Shown: piece by piece, positions 13,001 to 25,600 of the stretch
Layout of the letters: each line of letters begins with the position of its first letter
Position numbering within the stretch: the stretch's first letter is position 1
Origin: Mactra quadrangularis
Lineage: Eukaryota; Mollusca; Bivalvia; Venerida; Mactridae
Assembly: GCA_025267735.1 (NCBI GenBank)
Contig: CM046307.1
Span: 60,321,395-60,385,394 of the forward strand
Direction: 5' to 3'
Length of the DNA stretch: 64,000 nt
Notes under the pieces: model-generated
The model's database searches: none
Seen by the model: the letters and a program-made list of their open reading frames with translations, nothing else
What the model was told of the DNA's origin: nothing
Made by a program: the position numbers and the translations under genes

Positions 13001-16000
13001 GTCAGCTTAGACAGCTATGCCGAAAATTGTGGTATGCATAAAGATTTTCCCTAAAAAATTCATTTGTACAAGAACTTTTGGTGGGCACTGTATACACAAA
13101 TTAAATACCTTTAGCTTTCATAGCTGATAATAATTCATTGGCATTCATCAATTCTTGTTCTAAACTTTCAATTCTTTTCTCTGAAATATATTTAAGTATA
13201 ACATTTCTGAAATTAATGTCATCCATTGTCATTTAGGTAATATGAAAAAGTCAATCATATAATTAGCAATAAAAAAAAAATAAAAAACGATCTTCATTTT
13301 TTACATTTTTATATATACATGTACATGACAATGTAGAATAAATGTAAAAACTTAGGAGTTAAAACTTAAATCTACAATTTTTTTACAATTTTTGGTCTTT
13401 TTTCCGTCCAAACATTAATTTTTCATTATAGATTTAAAAAAATCTATCCAATTTAAAAGACAAAACCTTAAAATATCTATAACAAATGTTTAGAAAGAAT
13501 TTAAAAGTTTGCCGTGTAAACTACAGTTACTTTTGAAAACACATGACTTATGTTATTGTATTAGGACAAGTTGGGAACAATTCTATAACATTCAGTGGTA
13601 ATTAACTTTATAGTAAAATCATTTGAGAATTTGTATCCTATGACAACTAAATTAAACAAAAAGCTACCTTTCACAACCAAATTTTCTTGTATTCCTTGAA
13701 TTTGCCTATCTTTTTCATTTTCCATTTCTGTATGAGCTGAATGATAAATAATAATGCATAAACAAGAAAAATAATAATAATTATAATATATTATAGTATT
13801 AAAGGCAAAGCATGTCTAAAAAGCTTCTAAAAAGTCTCCACAAAACTTATCTTTACAAATGAACATAGGTAAAACACTTTTAAAATACAGTCAAACTGGA
13901 GTTTAAAGTCATCAGATGTGAAAAGATCTTATAAATTGATGCAAACATTTCTTTCACATCAATCAAGTTTTCCCATATGCATTACAATAAACCCTGATAC
14001 GAATAGGGGACCTTGTTTGTTTTCGTTAGAAATGTCACATTACAAAATTTCAATTAAATTGATGGATATTCAATTGTTTCATCTAAGAATTAATGTTGCA
14101 TCTAAAATCTTTATCAAGAATTGTTACACTGATGCACAACTAGGGCCATCATTGGAAATAGCGATATTGAAGTATCAGCGATTCTTGACAAACAATTCTA
14201 TATCGATTCACAATTTGGAATATTGATACAATCTAGCATTTTATAAAGTTATAAACAAAATGAAGGAGATGTTTTTAATTTAACATCCCTGTATTTAGTA
14301 GTATTTATTGGTTTTGGTATTTCTGAGTCTTAATGTTTTCTTTTAAGAATTAAAAACAAGAAAATAAGTTTGTTTCAGTTTGTTTTATGTCATCAGGCAT
14401 AACATAATGAGGTCATTATATAGAATATATATACTGGAGTTCTAGCTGCTTCTATTACACTGCTTGTCTGACTCGATATACCACCAATACTTGGCCTTTC
14501 GATACATTCATACAAAATTTTCAATCAATTACAGCCCTATGCACAACTGTGTAGTTGAGGTAAAAAATAATGTGCACATTTTGAAATGAGTAAGCTATAG
14601 GTTGAATAACAGCAGGGCAGACAGTGCAGATTGGGACACACAATACTTTAACATTGAAACCAACATTAACTTACAATCAGCAGCTTCCTTTAATAATCTC
14701 TGTAGTTCTGTAACAGCACCAAATAATTCTGTAGCTTTGTTCTCATTATCTTCTGATGATGTCTAAATTTACAATAATACATAACTTATTAAAGTTTAAA
14801 ATTTACAATTCAGCTTTCACGTAAGCTTTCCACAAGCACTATCCTGATCATTTTTCTAAAGTATGGGCTAAATTTACAACCAGTCCAATGTATATGAATC
14901 AAGTAACTTTTGCAAGCCTGAATCAATTTTCACTAGCAACAGGCTTCATGCTTGTGGTTTAAGGCAGACTTAAATTAATCCACATATGTCAACATTTGTA
15001 ACAAATTAGAAAATCACCTTACAAATGACAAAAAGTAAGAACATTAATATGGAATAAACTTATAAACAAGTCATAACTTCTATGACTAGAGAGAAACTGA
15101 ACAGAAATAAAGCCTGCATAACCACACAGTGTTAACTTGTTAATTTCTTTAAGCTAATTTCAAAATCCTACTTGTTTCTTTCAGCAAGAATTTCTCAGTA
15201 CTGAAGAGGCCAGAAAGTAGACTAAAGAAGTTTGTCTGTTTGTTTGGGTTTACTGTGCACCAACACAAAAAGGACATATCACGCCGACTAGACTAAAGAG
15301 GGATAATGAAAGATGTTACTGTTTTTAACTACATTAAACTACTAAAACAATGAAGGCATACAGAAATCAATAACGGCATGGCCTAGCGGTTACACATTTG
15401 GACTGGTAATCATTGAATAGCCGGCTCCCCGTTGGTTCAAATCCCATCCAAAACCTACTCCGTTGTTTCCTTGAGCATCCTACTAGCTCAGTACTGGGGG
15501 ACCAGGAAGTGGACTTAAAAGTGATAAATCTAAGTAATACCAACTTGTTTCACAATCAAGCTAAAATAAATTAGTATGAGACAAATCAATATCAACATAT
15601 TGGACAATACCTTGTATAGTTCAGCTAATTTAATACGGGCATCTATTTCTTCTTTAAATTGTTTCTCTGACATTGCATTACTGTTCTGCATCTGTAAATA
15701 TTGATTATAAAAACAAATATACCATATAATAATAATTTGGCATTACATTTGCATAGCCATGTAAAACTAAATCTTAAATTATAATATAAGAAACTTGAAT
15801 CATGGCTTTGCATGCCATTTTCCTCACATGAGCCTTTTAAACATGCAGCATATTTTAAGACATTCTAAACAGAGTTAGGTTCTTGTTGAGCAGTGTTTTA
15901 TTTTTTGCCACTGCATGAATTAAATCACCGAGACATAATTACACATGTAAAGGGGTGATACTGGTCATGAAAAAAAACACCTGAACTTTAACGCCGGGGG

Positions 16001-19000
16001 TCAAGGGAGCCGCGTTGGACCCCCTTTGTCGGTCCAGGGCAATGCCTTGGTGGGGGTCACAGGGGGCAAAAATACATGATGTATTCACTCATAGTGATCA
16101 CTAGAATATGTAGCCTATACATTTTTATAGAATGAAGTTTCACCATTAAGATATCACTTTGGTTTAAGTCTCAAATGCTTAATTAAACAAGAAATGTAAT
16201 AAATGTGGAAACCATATTAAAGCCAGATTTTCATCAAGATTTGACCATAAATGACAGAGATATCCAACATATCAAAAACTTTAACCCAAAAATTACTAAT
16301 GGAAATAATCCATAATAAAGCCAGGTAGAGTTGTGGTTACTTTCTAATTCTGTTCATTACATGGTATGATATCATTGTATGAAGTTTCATAAAGATCTGA
16401 CAATAAATGGCAGAAATATATGGTACCAGACGCCCGCCTGCCTGCCCATTTACGTTTCGCCAAACTATAAGCCGAATTTTTTCGTTGAAAAATCCAGCTA
16501 AAAATTAATGCCTTTATATAATGACTGATCTGCTATTACGACCTTTAATTTTGAAGATCATAAGAGTAGAACTTGGGAACTTGTGTGACATACTTTGTAA
16601 GTATCAAGACTACATACCTCCTCCATTCTTTTAATCAATTCTTCTATTCTCTGAGCTTGGTCAGCATTAGCTTTCTTCATAGACTCAATATTGGATTGTA
16701 ATAAATTACACTCATCTGTTTTCATTTCTAACTCTGATTGTAACTCTAATAGTTTGGTAGACTAAAAATATATAATAAGAGTTGAAAGTATATTAACCTC
16801 TATATAAATACAATGTATTCTTATATTCATGCGAGATTGCAGTATGTAAGAACAGTGCACAAGTTTACACTCAGCATTAGGGGTGTAACAATATGGTAAA
16901 AACCGTATTGCAATATGCAAAACCCGTATTGCAATATATATAGTTTTTTAGTAGACATGCAAAGCATGAATTAATGCACGTGCATCTGAGTCCATCTAAA
17001 TCGCCAACGGTCCAGTGACTTTTAGAAAGTTGATGGCCTGACATTCCATCAACTTTTTACAGCTTATATTTTACATAGTATTCCATGAAAAGACCATCAT
17101 CTAATGTTATTTAGTTCATTTAATTTTATGATATACCATGCTAAATCAATAATATGGACAGCATATTTTAATATACAGCCATTCACTAAGATTATTTTTG
17201 GTGCAGTAAACTTTCATTTGGTCCAGTAAAAAAATCCATTTTGTTGGACCAAACAACCAGTGCTGATAAAAGTTTGTCGTGAAGACTGCACAGCAGTCAT
17301 TTTTATAACAATGAAAAATTCCATATCTGTGAATAGATAGATTTGACATTACAAAATGGGTATTCAATAAAGGCATCATAAGAGACAGGTTATAAGAAAG
17401 AAACCTTTTCACGCCGAACTGTCATCAATTCTTTCGTCTTTTCCGTCATATCTTTGTTTAACAACTCAATCTGACTATTTAAGTTTTGTATCTCTTGGTC
17501 TCTTTTCTTTACTTGAAACTACAAAAAACAAACATAAGAAACAATATATAAAAAATTAATTAATCAAGGATTTAATTAATGCAGGTTCCTGCTCCCATAT
17601 ACACTAACTACAACTTTAATATGCAAAAACATTCAGTTTGTGTTTCCATGTGGAGGCACAGGATTTGTCCAGCATAACTGATTTTTGTTTAATTGGCCTT
17701 GCTGAAGGCTGGATTGTCCAAGGTATAGCTGTATTGTCTTTTCACAGTTTAATCAAATTGGCCAATGACTACACTGCTATCACCCAATGATGTCATTTCT
17801 GCTAGATCAAATATATGTACAAACATACATGTATTACCTACATAATTGATTAAAATCATCATCCATATCAAACTTTCCAATAAAATTTGACCTAGATGGT
17901 TTTCTAACTAGAAATGTGAAAATTTGAGATTGATCATTTTTGTTTATAACAGGTCACTCTTAAAAAAGTAAAGCATATTTGTTTAAATTCCATCATTCAT
18001 CATATGCCAATATGAATATAATGCCACTAAATATAAAACAGCGACAGTCAACCAACTCATCGTTCCTGGAAAGGCTTAACCTCTGGATTAAGCTATTAAC
18101 CAGTGACTTGGGGCATATTTTCGTTAGTGATTGACAATTGCCCTTCGTGATTGAGAATCAGTAATAGAAGAGAGAATGGTCATAGATATTATTTAATGAC
18201 CAAGCTCCATGAAAGTATGCACTGCATGGGAATTGAACTTGAGATCACTCAATTAGTACACTTGTGTGCTACCTACAGAGATAGCCAGGCAGTCATTTAC
18301 AGAATATAAATCAACAATCACTTACCTCTTTATTTAACATATCACTCTTGATGTTATCTAGACTAGCTATAGCCTCACACTTAGCTAGATTCATATCTGA
18401 TACTTTTCTCGACATTTCCTTTAACTCATCTGTAATATATAAATATACACTGCCCGCCAAAAGTTCCTTCATATATTCACAATTTAAATTGTACTAAATA
18501 GAATTTCAAAAAGTTGTACAAGCAATTATTGCTTAATGACTTTAAATTTTGCTTTTTGAAATCAGTACATTTTTCCTATGAATATAAAATCACAAAAATA
18601 TCTCAAACTTGATATTGGCTCATTGAGATACATTGACTATAATTTCAGAGACTGATAGATGGAGACTATCAAAGCCTATCTTTAAGACTTGAGAAAAACC
18701 TTTTATGTGCAATGTTATCAATAGAAATAGCAAAGAATTATATAAACACTGTTTATGTGGTAGTTACAAAAAAATATTTGAATAGATTCTGAAATCAACT
18801 TTCTTCATATGTAGATTCTGATGGGCTTAAAGACTTACCATTCAAATCATCAATTTCTCTATTTCTTTTCTCCAACAGTACAGTAAATTCTCTTTTCTCA
18901 TATTCTAATTGTTCATTAACTTTAGTCAACCGTAGCTAAATAAATAAAAACAACAACTACCATGAAAACATATTCTATATAGAACAATCATAGATAATGA

Positions 19001-21578
19001 GTCAAAAACAGAGAATTTAGCTTTAAATTTAATCCAATTTTAACCATTTTAAAAAAGCTTTTAAAACTTAACATAGAAGTGTAATGTTAAGTATGGTGCT
19101 TTTAATTTAGAATTCTACTTTACAGCCAGTACTCAGGGGTCAGTAATCTTACTGTCGGACCTTAAATGTCAGGACACAAGCAAATTATATCATAGTACTA
19201 GGAAAAATAATCATTCTATCAATTTCTAATATACTGGAGCTAAAATAGCCTGATGTGACACCTCAGCCTTTTTCTATCCTCTCTATGCTTTATAGCTTCT
19301 TTCTGTATAGAAATAGTTACTGGTACACTAAAACCTGCTTTCTACAGCTGCACACTGACCAATTTGTTCTGCTCCCTTTTTTTAAGTTCTAGAACATCGC
19401 TGATTTAGTAATCTATAGATACCAGCTTTTGAAGAAAAATAAGCATAACATAATTAACACACAAAAAAGATATGATAAATCCACCGGCAGTAGAATAAAT
19501 CAATACAAACCTGTGTTGAAAGATTACTGTCCTGTATATCACCAATACTTTTGAGTTTCTCTGATGCCTCTTCATACTTTTTCTCTACAAAATCAACAAA
19601 ATAATAAAATAAACACTGTTAATGTTTGACTACAGATATGAATACAGAATAAGATCAGTGGTAAAAAAATGTTAGAGACAGATTTCATTTAAAAAGTCCT
19701 TTTTAGGATGATGAATCCCAACAAATGAAGATTTCAATATAATACCTGAAGATGTATCAAGCATTAAAGTAATTTGCAGCTTGGCTATAAGCTTCTATTT
19801 TAATAAATGGAGACAGTCACATAAACAACACACCTGACTGAATGACTGAGTGTCCCGTAAATTATGTAAGAATTACCAAATTTGCTGGCTGGAGATCATT
19901 TCAGCTGAAGTGCTTTGTATCATTTATGGTATTCCTTATAAATGAGTCAAAGCAGTCCAGCCTACCTTAAGAATGCAGCTTCTTCATTGACTACAGATAT
20001 TGTAGCTTCATTATATATCAAAGACAATAACTTAGTAGAGACAATGGTACGCCCATTTAATAAACTTGCAGTCTGCAAAACTTGCAGTAACTGTTGTTCA
20101 AGACAACCACTTTTAAGTTCTGACAACCCAGAATTAGACTAAGGCAACCACAAATTACAAAAAATTAGCAAAGGTTACTGTTATGACTGATTTGGACCCC
20201 TAAATTATAAACTATTATCATCAAACTGAGCTAATAAAGCAAATTGCCTTGAGAAACTTGAAGCATACTTTAAGATGTAGCTGCAAATATTCACATTACC
20301 TAATTCCTCCACTTGTTTCTTTAGTTGTATATTCAAATTGCTTTCTGTTTCTAGCTTTGATGAGCTAGCAATCAACTGTTTTTCTATATCAAAATACTGT
20401 TGTTCTGAAAACGCACATATATAACAAAAATTGATGATTCAAAAATATTAACATAATATGTTATTATTTTTAAACTTTTTCAACTTTTAACATTCAAGCA
20501 TGCTAATATATTATATTAGCATGCTTTAATGTTTAATAGTTGAAACATATCCATTTTATTACACTCCTGTAACTCTAGCATGTCATCATTTGATTGTCAA
20601 GAATTACAGCACTCCCTTAACTCTACACTCATAAGGCTAGAGTTACCATACCATAACTCTTACCACTGGCATCCCTAAAATTATCAATGTAAGGGTGTCA
20701 GGAGACTACCAGTCTTGTGCCACAGGTATCAATGAAACACTGTCTAAGGATAGATACTAAAAATGATGCATCTAAATGGAATTAAACTATGTCATGAAAT
20801 AATAATTTATTATTAATTTATGCCAAAATACCCTTTAGGCATGACTAATAACATATCATATGATAGTTTAAGCAGACCATTGTTCCTTATAACTTATATA
20901 TCAGGAGCTGTTTACAGGCGACTTCCTGTCTTTTAGTTGGCTCACAAGCCTATATGGCTTATGTTGTCTTTTACTATGCTTGCTGACTTATAAATAAAAT
21001 TTATCTAATCTTAAAGCTCTTTAAAATCATGCAGTTTTCCCCAAGATTTGGAGTTTACCTTGGATTTTTTGTTCCCTATCTATGAAATTGTGATGATATT
21101 CCCCCAAGTGTTCTACAAAAACAAAAGCCCTAGGCCCTTTCCCAAAATACTGAATAAGCCCTGGTTTAAGCTACCGAGATGACGATAACGAAATTCAATT
21201 TCAAGGGAAGCCGATTAGACCAAACCAAAAGTGTTGTGAAAATTTCAACAATTGAGAAAAAGGATAAAACGGATAAAATGTTAGTACTAAGAAAAGTTAA
21301 ATAATTTCATAACAAGCGAAGCCGACGGTAAGAATCTAAAACACGGTTTCTAAAAAGAAAGTCGCGAAAAAAAGACGCGATAACGAAACCGGTGAAATGG
21401 CATGTGACATTCGGTACTTACCTGATGTAACACGCAGTTTTTCTAAATTTGTTTGATGTTCTAAACATTGTCTTTCAATATTTTGGTAACAGGATGTTAA
21501 TTTATTCGTTGCCTCTTCTGACAAGACAGAATATTCAGGAGAGTTTAAAAGTGAAACGAAGTCCATGGCCCCCGCCAT
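1099..21578 (-). CDS. TPR: Nucleoprotein TPR (Megator/Mlp family), N-terminal 715 codons, 20 exons, 3' part outside window
   Basis: TPR forms the coiled-coil filaments of the nuclear basket and acts in mRNA export, chromatin exclusion and spindle-checkpoint (MAD1) anchoring. Exons (minus strand, in order): 21578-21422, 20404-20300, 19584-19511, 18935-18839, 18429-18326, 17518-17405, 16761-16618, 15691-15611, 14762-14675, 13736-13668, 13180-13109, 12384-12206, 11116-11012, 10205-10098, 8590-8469, 6824-6723, 5567-5483, 4523-4458, 2845-2652, 1177-1099. All have GT-AG ends and phases add up to 2145 nt. The product is almost entirely heptad-like coiled coil. Diagnostic blocks matching vertebrate TPR are EQQYFDIEK (exon 2), the segment MTLTEIYNEYVQ with LLLEKEENKRLNSYLD (exon 12, about residues 369-428), EISSSSRIISD (exon 15), SIVRQRDMYRILL (exon 18) and YRKEKLENEK (exon 19). 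I chose the ATG at 21578 because its context is AAAAATGG; an in-frame ATG lies 5 codons upstream (21593). Vertebrate TPR has about 2360 residues, so roughly a third is here. No exon was found in 1-1098. Confidence 0.95.
1318..1686. mobile_element. Older copy of the hAT-like MITE at 29373
   Basis: Same internal order (TTGCAAAACGCAAGTGG, TTAGTGAGGCTC, TTAAAGATTCA, CAACTCGCAAAAT, AATTCGAGCCCTG) with about a quarter of bases changed and the left terminus eroded. It lies in a TPR intron. Confidence 0.7.
1912..2230. mobile_element. Inverted-repeat element, family O, copy 1
   Basis: Begins CAAGTAAATCTGTGAGCTAA and TGATACCCCCGC, ends in GTATACCCCCC plus CTTCGAAG and GGGGTATA. The left GATACCCCC and right GGGGTATA form short inverted termini. 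It carries a GCACGCACG/ACGGAC simple repeat near the right end. Confidence 0.65.
2324..2622 (-). repeat. tRNA-derived SINE, family B
   Basis: Full-length but diverged copy; minus-strand head has GCTAGCTTAGTCAGTAG (box A) and GGTTCGATTCC (box B). It lies next to TPR exon 19. Confidence 0.75.
3751..3970. mobile_element. Harbinger-like MITE, family G, copy 1
   Basis: 220 bp with long terminal inverted repeats (GGCCACAACAAGTTGATCAT at left; the complement of ATGATCAATTTGTTGTAGCC at right), flanked on both sides by TTA, the 3-bp TWA duplication of PIF/Harbinger elements. The same family lies at 58569-58779. Confidence 0.85.
3989..4440. repeat. Interspersed repeat with CTCACCTGAG / CTCAGGTGAG ends
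   Basis: Begins AACAAGAGGGTCCTGAGAAC and CCGCTCACCTGAG and ends TTGTGCTCAGGTGAGCTAAT. A fragment of the same left end is at 40455-40507 in reverse. Its type (non-autonomous DNA element) is inferred from the inverted ends. Confidence 0.6.
4770..4912 (-). pseudogene. hAT transposase C-terminal (dimerisation) remnant
   Basis: The minus strand encodes QATSVASEWVVSTSGDILSA then ERSCPDPDSLDAMIFLKN, the conserved C-terminal block of hAT/ZBED transposases (family form ATSxxSERVFSxAGDI...RSxLxPxxVDxLIFLxKN). It is preceded by a stop and no full domain is open. It lies in TPR intron 17 and is flanked on the left by GATATCG-rich sequence (about 4560-4640) of the type found at hAT ends. Confidence 0.75.
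6402..6624 (-). repeat. tRNA-derived SINE, family B, tail-truncated
   Basis: Minus-strand head GCCCGGCTAGCTCAGTTGG with box B GGTTCGATTCC is well preserved; the body lacks the (CAAA)n end. The head resembles a Lys/Arg-type tRNA. Confidence 0.75.
6861..7146 (-). repeat. tRNA-derived SINE, family C, copy 1
   Basis: Minus-strand head GATAGCGCAGTTGGTAGCGC with box B GGGTTTGAATCCC, then a body shared with 62581-62851 (TTCCTGGACCATTGT, ACAAGGCCGGAAACTTCTC on the plus strand). Its open frames read the same in both copies because the DNA is a repeat; they are not genes. Confidence 0.8.
7560..7795 (-). repeat. Possible tRNA-derived repeat
   Basis: Its right end reads, on the minus strand, CTATCTAGCTCAGTTGTTGG with a weak box B further in, like a decayed tRNA head. 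There is no second copy in the window, so the limits are approximate. Confidence 0.35.
8017..8079 (-). pseudogene. Decayed duplicate of the 3' half of TPR exon 15
   Basis: About 60 bases match 8467-8528 (exon 15 and its donor) at roughly 85 percent. Read in the TPR frame it keeps SSPEISS but then has stop codons, so it is not a working alternative exon. It ends exactly where the MITE at 8079 begins. Confidence 0.75.
8079..8442. mobile_element. hAT-like MITE (TAGGGCTGTCA ends)
   Basis: Inverted ends TAGGGCTGTCACAATA and TATCATGACAGCCCTA with tracts of ATTGCAATA. I find no matching 8-bp flanks. The left flank is a decayed copy of part of TPR exon 15. A related single end is at 16878 (TAGGGGTGTAACAATATGG). 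Confidence 0.7.
8722..10043. mobile_element. Possible 1.3-kb hAT-like element, decayed
   Basis: Left end ATAGAGGTGTTTACATACTC with GGTCATTTTT, right end AAAAAATGACTGAAACACCT with CTAT, form an imperfect inverted repeat of about 25 bases. No duplicated flank and no coding remnant were recognised inside. It occupies most of TPR intron 14. Confidence 0.4.
10671..10976 (-). repeat. tRNA-derived SINE, family B
   Basis: Full-length copy, head at right (CTGGCTAGCTCAGTTGG on the minus strand), tail of Gs and Ts on the plus strand at left. It is 35 bases from TPR exon 13. Confidence 0.75.
11611..11884. mobile_element. Inverted-repeat element, family O, copy 2
   Basis: About 95 percent identical to the core of 1912-2230 but lacking a 40-bp block after ATACCCCCGC, so copy 1 carries an insertion or this copy a deletion. 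Confidence 0.7.
14141..14539. mobile_element. hAT-like MITE with 8-bp target duplication TGCACAAC
   Basis: 399 bp, left end TAGGGCCATCATTGG, right end TTACAGCCCTA, flanked by exact TGCACAAC repeats (14133-14140, 14540-14547). Internal sequence is AT-rich with no transposase frame. It lies in TPR intron 9. Confidence 0.8.
15373..15573 (+). repeat. tRNA-derived SINE, family A, copy 2
   Basis: Same head, body and tail as the copy at 245-458, but without the GCAAGAAACTTT segment. It ends in CTAAAATAAATTA, 38 bases from TPR exon 8, antisense to TPR. Confidence 0.8.
16000..16510. repeat. Probable interspersed repeat
   Basis: A GC-rich patch (GGGGGTCAAGGGAGCCGCGT region) is followed by text with the style of the other dispersed repeats and a (GCCC/GCCT) patch near 16430. 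No second copy occurs in the window, so this rests on composition only. Confidence 0.3.
18041..18293 (-). repeat. tRNA-derived SINE, family B
   Basis: Diverged copy without the CAAA tail, 30 bases from TPR exon 5; body and head are recognisable by alignment to the other copies. Confidence 0.7.
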
Positions 21579-22678
21579 TTTTAATTCTCGCATCAGGTTG
21601 ACGATAAGGACCAGTTATAAACGTTTCAATACCGTATAATAGAGTTGTCTTTCTTACCAGAGAATCGTTCGCAAAACGTGTAGAAACTGACTGTTTCAAT
21701 TTATTGTTCTTCTTTCGTCGTGTAGATCTACCAAAAAGTAAAATACATGTTTAATGATAAAAATGACTAGATACCCTTAAACTGAGTCAGTCTCATATTA
21801 TAATTGTGTAACATTAAATGGAAAAGTTAAGTCACAATAAGTGATAAAATCAAACAATATATTTCCCCATTCCTCTACTATAAATATTACTTTTCATTAA
21901 GTTTAAGAGATACCAGGGAATTGTTATCTATGTCTCTGGAGATACCAAGAGATGGTATTGAAATGGACTGAAGTAATATTGATTGAAGAAGATATGCGTA
22001 AAAGGATATGAAACGCATTAAACTAAAACATGTAGATCTATATGTATAAACATGAAGAGATGCAGACATTTCATACGTAAATTTTATATGTACATGTATA
22101 CAATGTTGATACGAATGCTCTTATCTTAAGCTTAAACTCAACCCTATATTCCCATATATACATGTGTTTAGGTTTATTTATCTTAAATTAGCATAGCTGA
22201 AATTTAGGAATAGTACACACGTAGCTTATGTTGTTATCATATATAAAATTAACACATCTGTGGTTGAGATTTAACTCGCAGGTATGTTTTTGTTTCTGTT
22301 TGCGTATCAACTGTATATTCACTTGTTTACTTTCTTGTCATCATTAACTGTAAATAAATTCACAAACATTCACGTTGACAGTTGCTTTAAAACGCACAAT
22401 AAGTGTATGAATTTATTGACAGTAAAGTACACCACAAACACACAAAAAACGCGAAATATAAAGAATATTCGTCAAATTTGAAATAAGAACGCTTTTCTTT
22501 CAACTCTTGGGCCCAGAACATATTTTACTAGTGTATACCCCACTCATGAAATATTTTTCTTTGTTAAATAGGCCTACCAGGCGTGTTTTGTGTACGCACG
22601 AGTTTTTATTAAACAAAGGCGTGTATAGGCAATCCTTCAACTTTCCTTTTTATAATAAATGATTAATATTTCAGGATA
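21579..22678. promoter_or_regulatory. Divergent intergenic region between TPR and GCKR, likely bidirectional promoter
   Basis: The two start codons are 1.1 kb apart and point away from each other. On the plus side a splice acceptor (TTTCAG, 22669-22674) lies 4 bases before the GCKR ATG, so an upstream non-coding first exon of GCKR probably lies in this interval; a candidate donor is the CAG/GTATG at about 22280. I see no clear TATA box and no transposon in this stretch. The promoter role is inferred from gene layout only. Confidence 0.5.
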
Positions 22679-25600
22679 ATGTCTTCGCCTGTTACAGAAG
22701 CCAGTAATTCTATCAGTGATGAAATTGATGTTGCCTCACCATCTGGTAAATATATGTTAATTTATTGTATTTTATAATATGATTATTCATTTTGTTCGGT
22801 GTATTTGATAATACATGTATAAAAATGCATTAGATATTTGGAAGTGAAGCATTATAACATTTTATTAGTTTAGTTATTTCAATTTATATAATGTACTATT
22901 TTTAAAAAACGTCGTATGTCAAAGGGGTGCTGTTTAAATCCGATTAAAAGGCGCACGTGCATCACCTTACTAATTTATTATTATTGGATAGGCATGTCCA
23001 TCATTTAAATCAAAGTGCATTAATATTCATTACCTTATACATAACCTGTAGAATTGTTTTATAATAAATGTTGAAAGTCAAAAAGATCTGTTTTCATCAG
23101 TAAATGGTGTACCCTATTCAACTACTCAGTTGACAAGTCCATTTATTTATGTACATTTGATATGAATATTAATTAACTGATACATGTATATCACCTGTAG
23201 AGTTGTTATATCATCAAACCTTTCCTATATGTTGTAACCGCTGTTTGTCTTCTTACAGGTATTGTATCAATACTGGAACAATGTGACATGGAAATATTTG
23301 ATGGATTCCAAAATTACAAGGTTATTATTATTCGTGAATATGTTATAATCCCTTTACTACACCAAATCGTCATATTTAACCTTTCTACAAAACATATCTA
23401 GTGCCCGACGTTATCTTGAGAATGGATCCCTTGCTATAAATAAATTTCAATTTCTGTCTCTAACAGTACAATGTACCTCTTCATCAGTATAAATTATTCA
23501 ATTATTTAATCATTGTTAAAGTGTAGTTTTATACTGTACAGTAGTGAAACTGCTTTCAAATATACATTTGTATATTTACACGTTCGAATACTCGAATACT
23601 TCTTAGATCCCTGGCGACCGGCACTGTCCCGAATCAGAGAGACTATGTATATAAATATGTAGTGTTTTTTATTTGGGACTCTGCCTGCCGCCTCTGGCTT
23701 AGATTTAGTGTAACATATATCTGAACCATATTTCTTCTAAAAAGATAATGTGTGCTGTTATGATCAACTGTGTGAAATAAATAACGAGGGCATATTTTAT
23801 ACATAAAACTAATGCAGTTTCCTTGTATAATACAGAATCTATTTCACGAAGAGATTATACAGACGATGGAGAAAGTCAGTGGTATTGTACAAGATATCAT
23901 GAAAGTAAGAACACAATGGTTTTATTTTCCTTGTAATCTCCAAAATCTACACGTCCAGTTATACACTTTTAATCGTATCTGCTATTCTACTTTCTTCATT
24001 GAAGTCAATTCAAAGAGTTATTTTTGTTTGATTTAAAAGGTTAAGTACGTTGGACTCAACTATAAATGACCGCATATTTCCTACAGCACTTTACTTTTTT
24101 ACAAGCACTCACCTTTACACAAAGAGTATATTCTATGTAGAGCAAATTTCATGGAAATATATTCAACATAGATCGCGGAATTCGAGATGGGCCTTGGACT
24201 TTGGCACTAGGCGAATGCAAAAAGGTGTTCATGTATAATATATTTTGAAAGAGACAAACCTCAACTATACATTTATTACGTACCCCATCCTCCAAAAAAG
24301 TGTCACGTACGCTCAGTCGGCAGCGTGCCTGCTAGTGAATCTAAAGGTCGTTGGTTCGAATCTGGGGTAGGGCCAACATACCTGCATTCAGTTTTGTCAT
24401 AACATGTTTTACAGTCATTCTCCCGATTATCTCTGTATCAAGTCACATACGGGGGTGGGTACTTTTCATAAGTAATTTATTCATTAAAGCTTATTAACGA
24501 TTAACTTTTATACAGGGGGATATAAAGAACAGCATTGTTGTGTTCAGTGGATGTGGTACTTCAGGAAGACTTGGATTTATTGTTTCTGTAAGTATACTCA
24601 ATATATCTGTATGAAATATACAATGAATAGTATTATCTTTATAGAAAATGCAATTAGGCTACAAACCTCTCCAGGCGAAACACTTCAAACAGATGGGAAT
24701 GTGTAGAGAAAAATTCCTTTTGTCTGCTGGTCGTTTCACAAGTGTCTGCAAGTTTGTCATGGTCAGACATGACCTACCTTTTAAATATCAAATACTCAAA
24801 TGATAGACCCTATCGTTTGCGCGTCTGACTACAAATCTAGGGGTTGTGGGTTGGTTTTTTCACTATCTAAACTTTTTCTGCGGCCATTCTGCCTCGTATG
24901 TATGTTTTATACAACCGGAAAAAATTGTCTGAAACTGTAAGTAAATAAATTAATATATGTATTATCTTACAGAGAACATTTAATCAGTTACAAGCAGTAA
25001 GAAAACAACCTCAAATATTTCGTTACCTGATAGCAGGCGAAGACAAGTAAGTGATATTTCAGTCATTTGTCTTGTGTATTACTATTTTGTACTTTGAATA
25101 ATGGATAAGCGTATGAATCAATTGGTTGGCAGAATCATTGTATTATCATGACACCACGAGATTAAATATACGCGCCTGAAACTAACGCCAAACTTTAATT
25201 CACCAGTCAATGCGTCGATGCGTTTTTTGTTGAAGATTTTTTTAACATTGAAGATAAAATTCATCAGCGTCATTATGATTATTGTAATTTAGGATGTATA
25301 TTTTAGGTAAGTCTATTTTCTACTTGATTTGATGCCAACCCATTAATAAAAAACCAGCGAGTTTCCACACACTTCTACCCCCATCCCAAATGAGTCGTTC
25401 GTCATTTAATTAGTTCCTCAAATGAAAATATTAATCTTTAAGTTGGACAACAAATGTATGCTGAAAGGATAAAACATATTTATATAGAAGTCAACGGTAT
25501 TTCCTCGTGACAAGATTTTCTTAACTGAATCAAATGACTTTATTAAAATCCTAATTTGAACAGAACTTTTTAGGCATTACAATTTTTAACATTTTGTATT

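Noticed and set aside
13918..14226. 102-codon plus-strand open frame in a TPR intron
   Set aside because: It runs into the hAT-like MITE and its target duplication at 14133 and shows no protein-like conservation.
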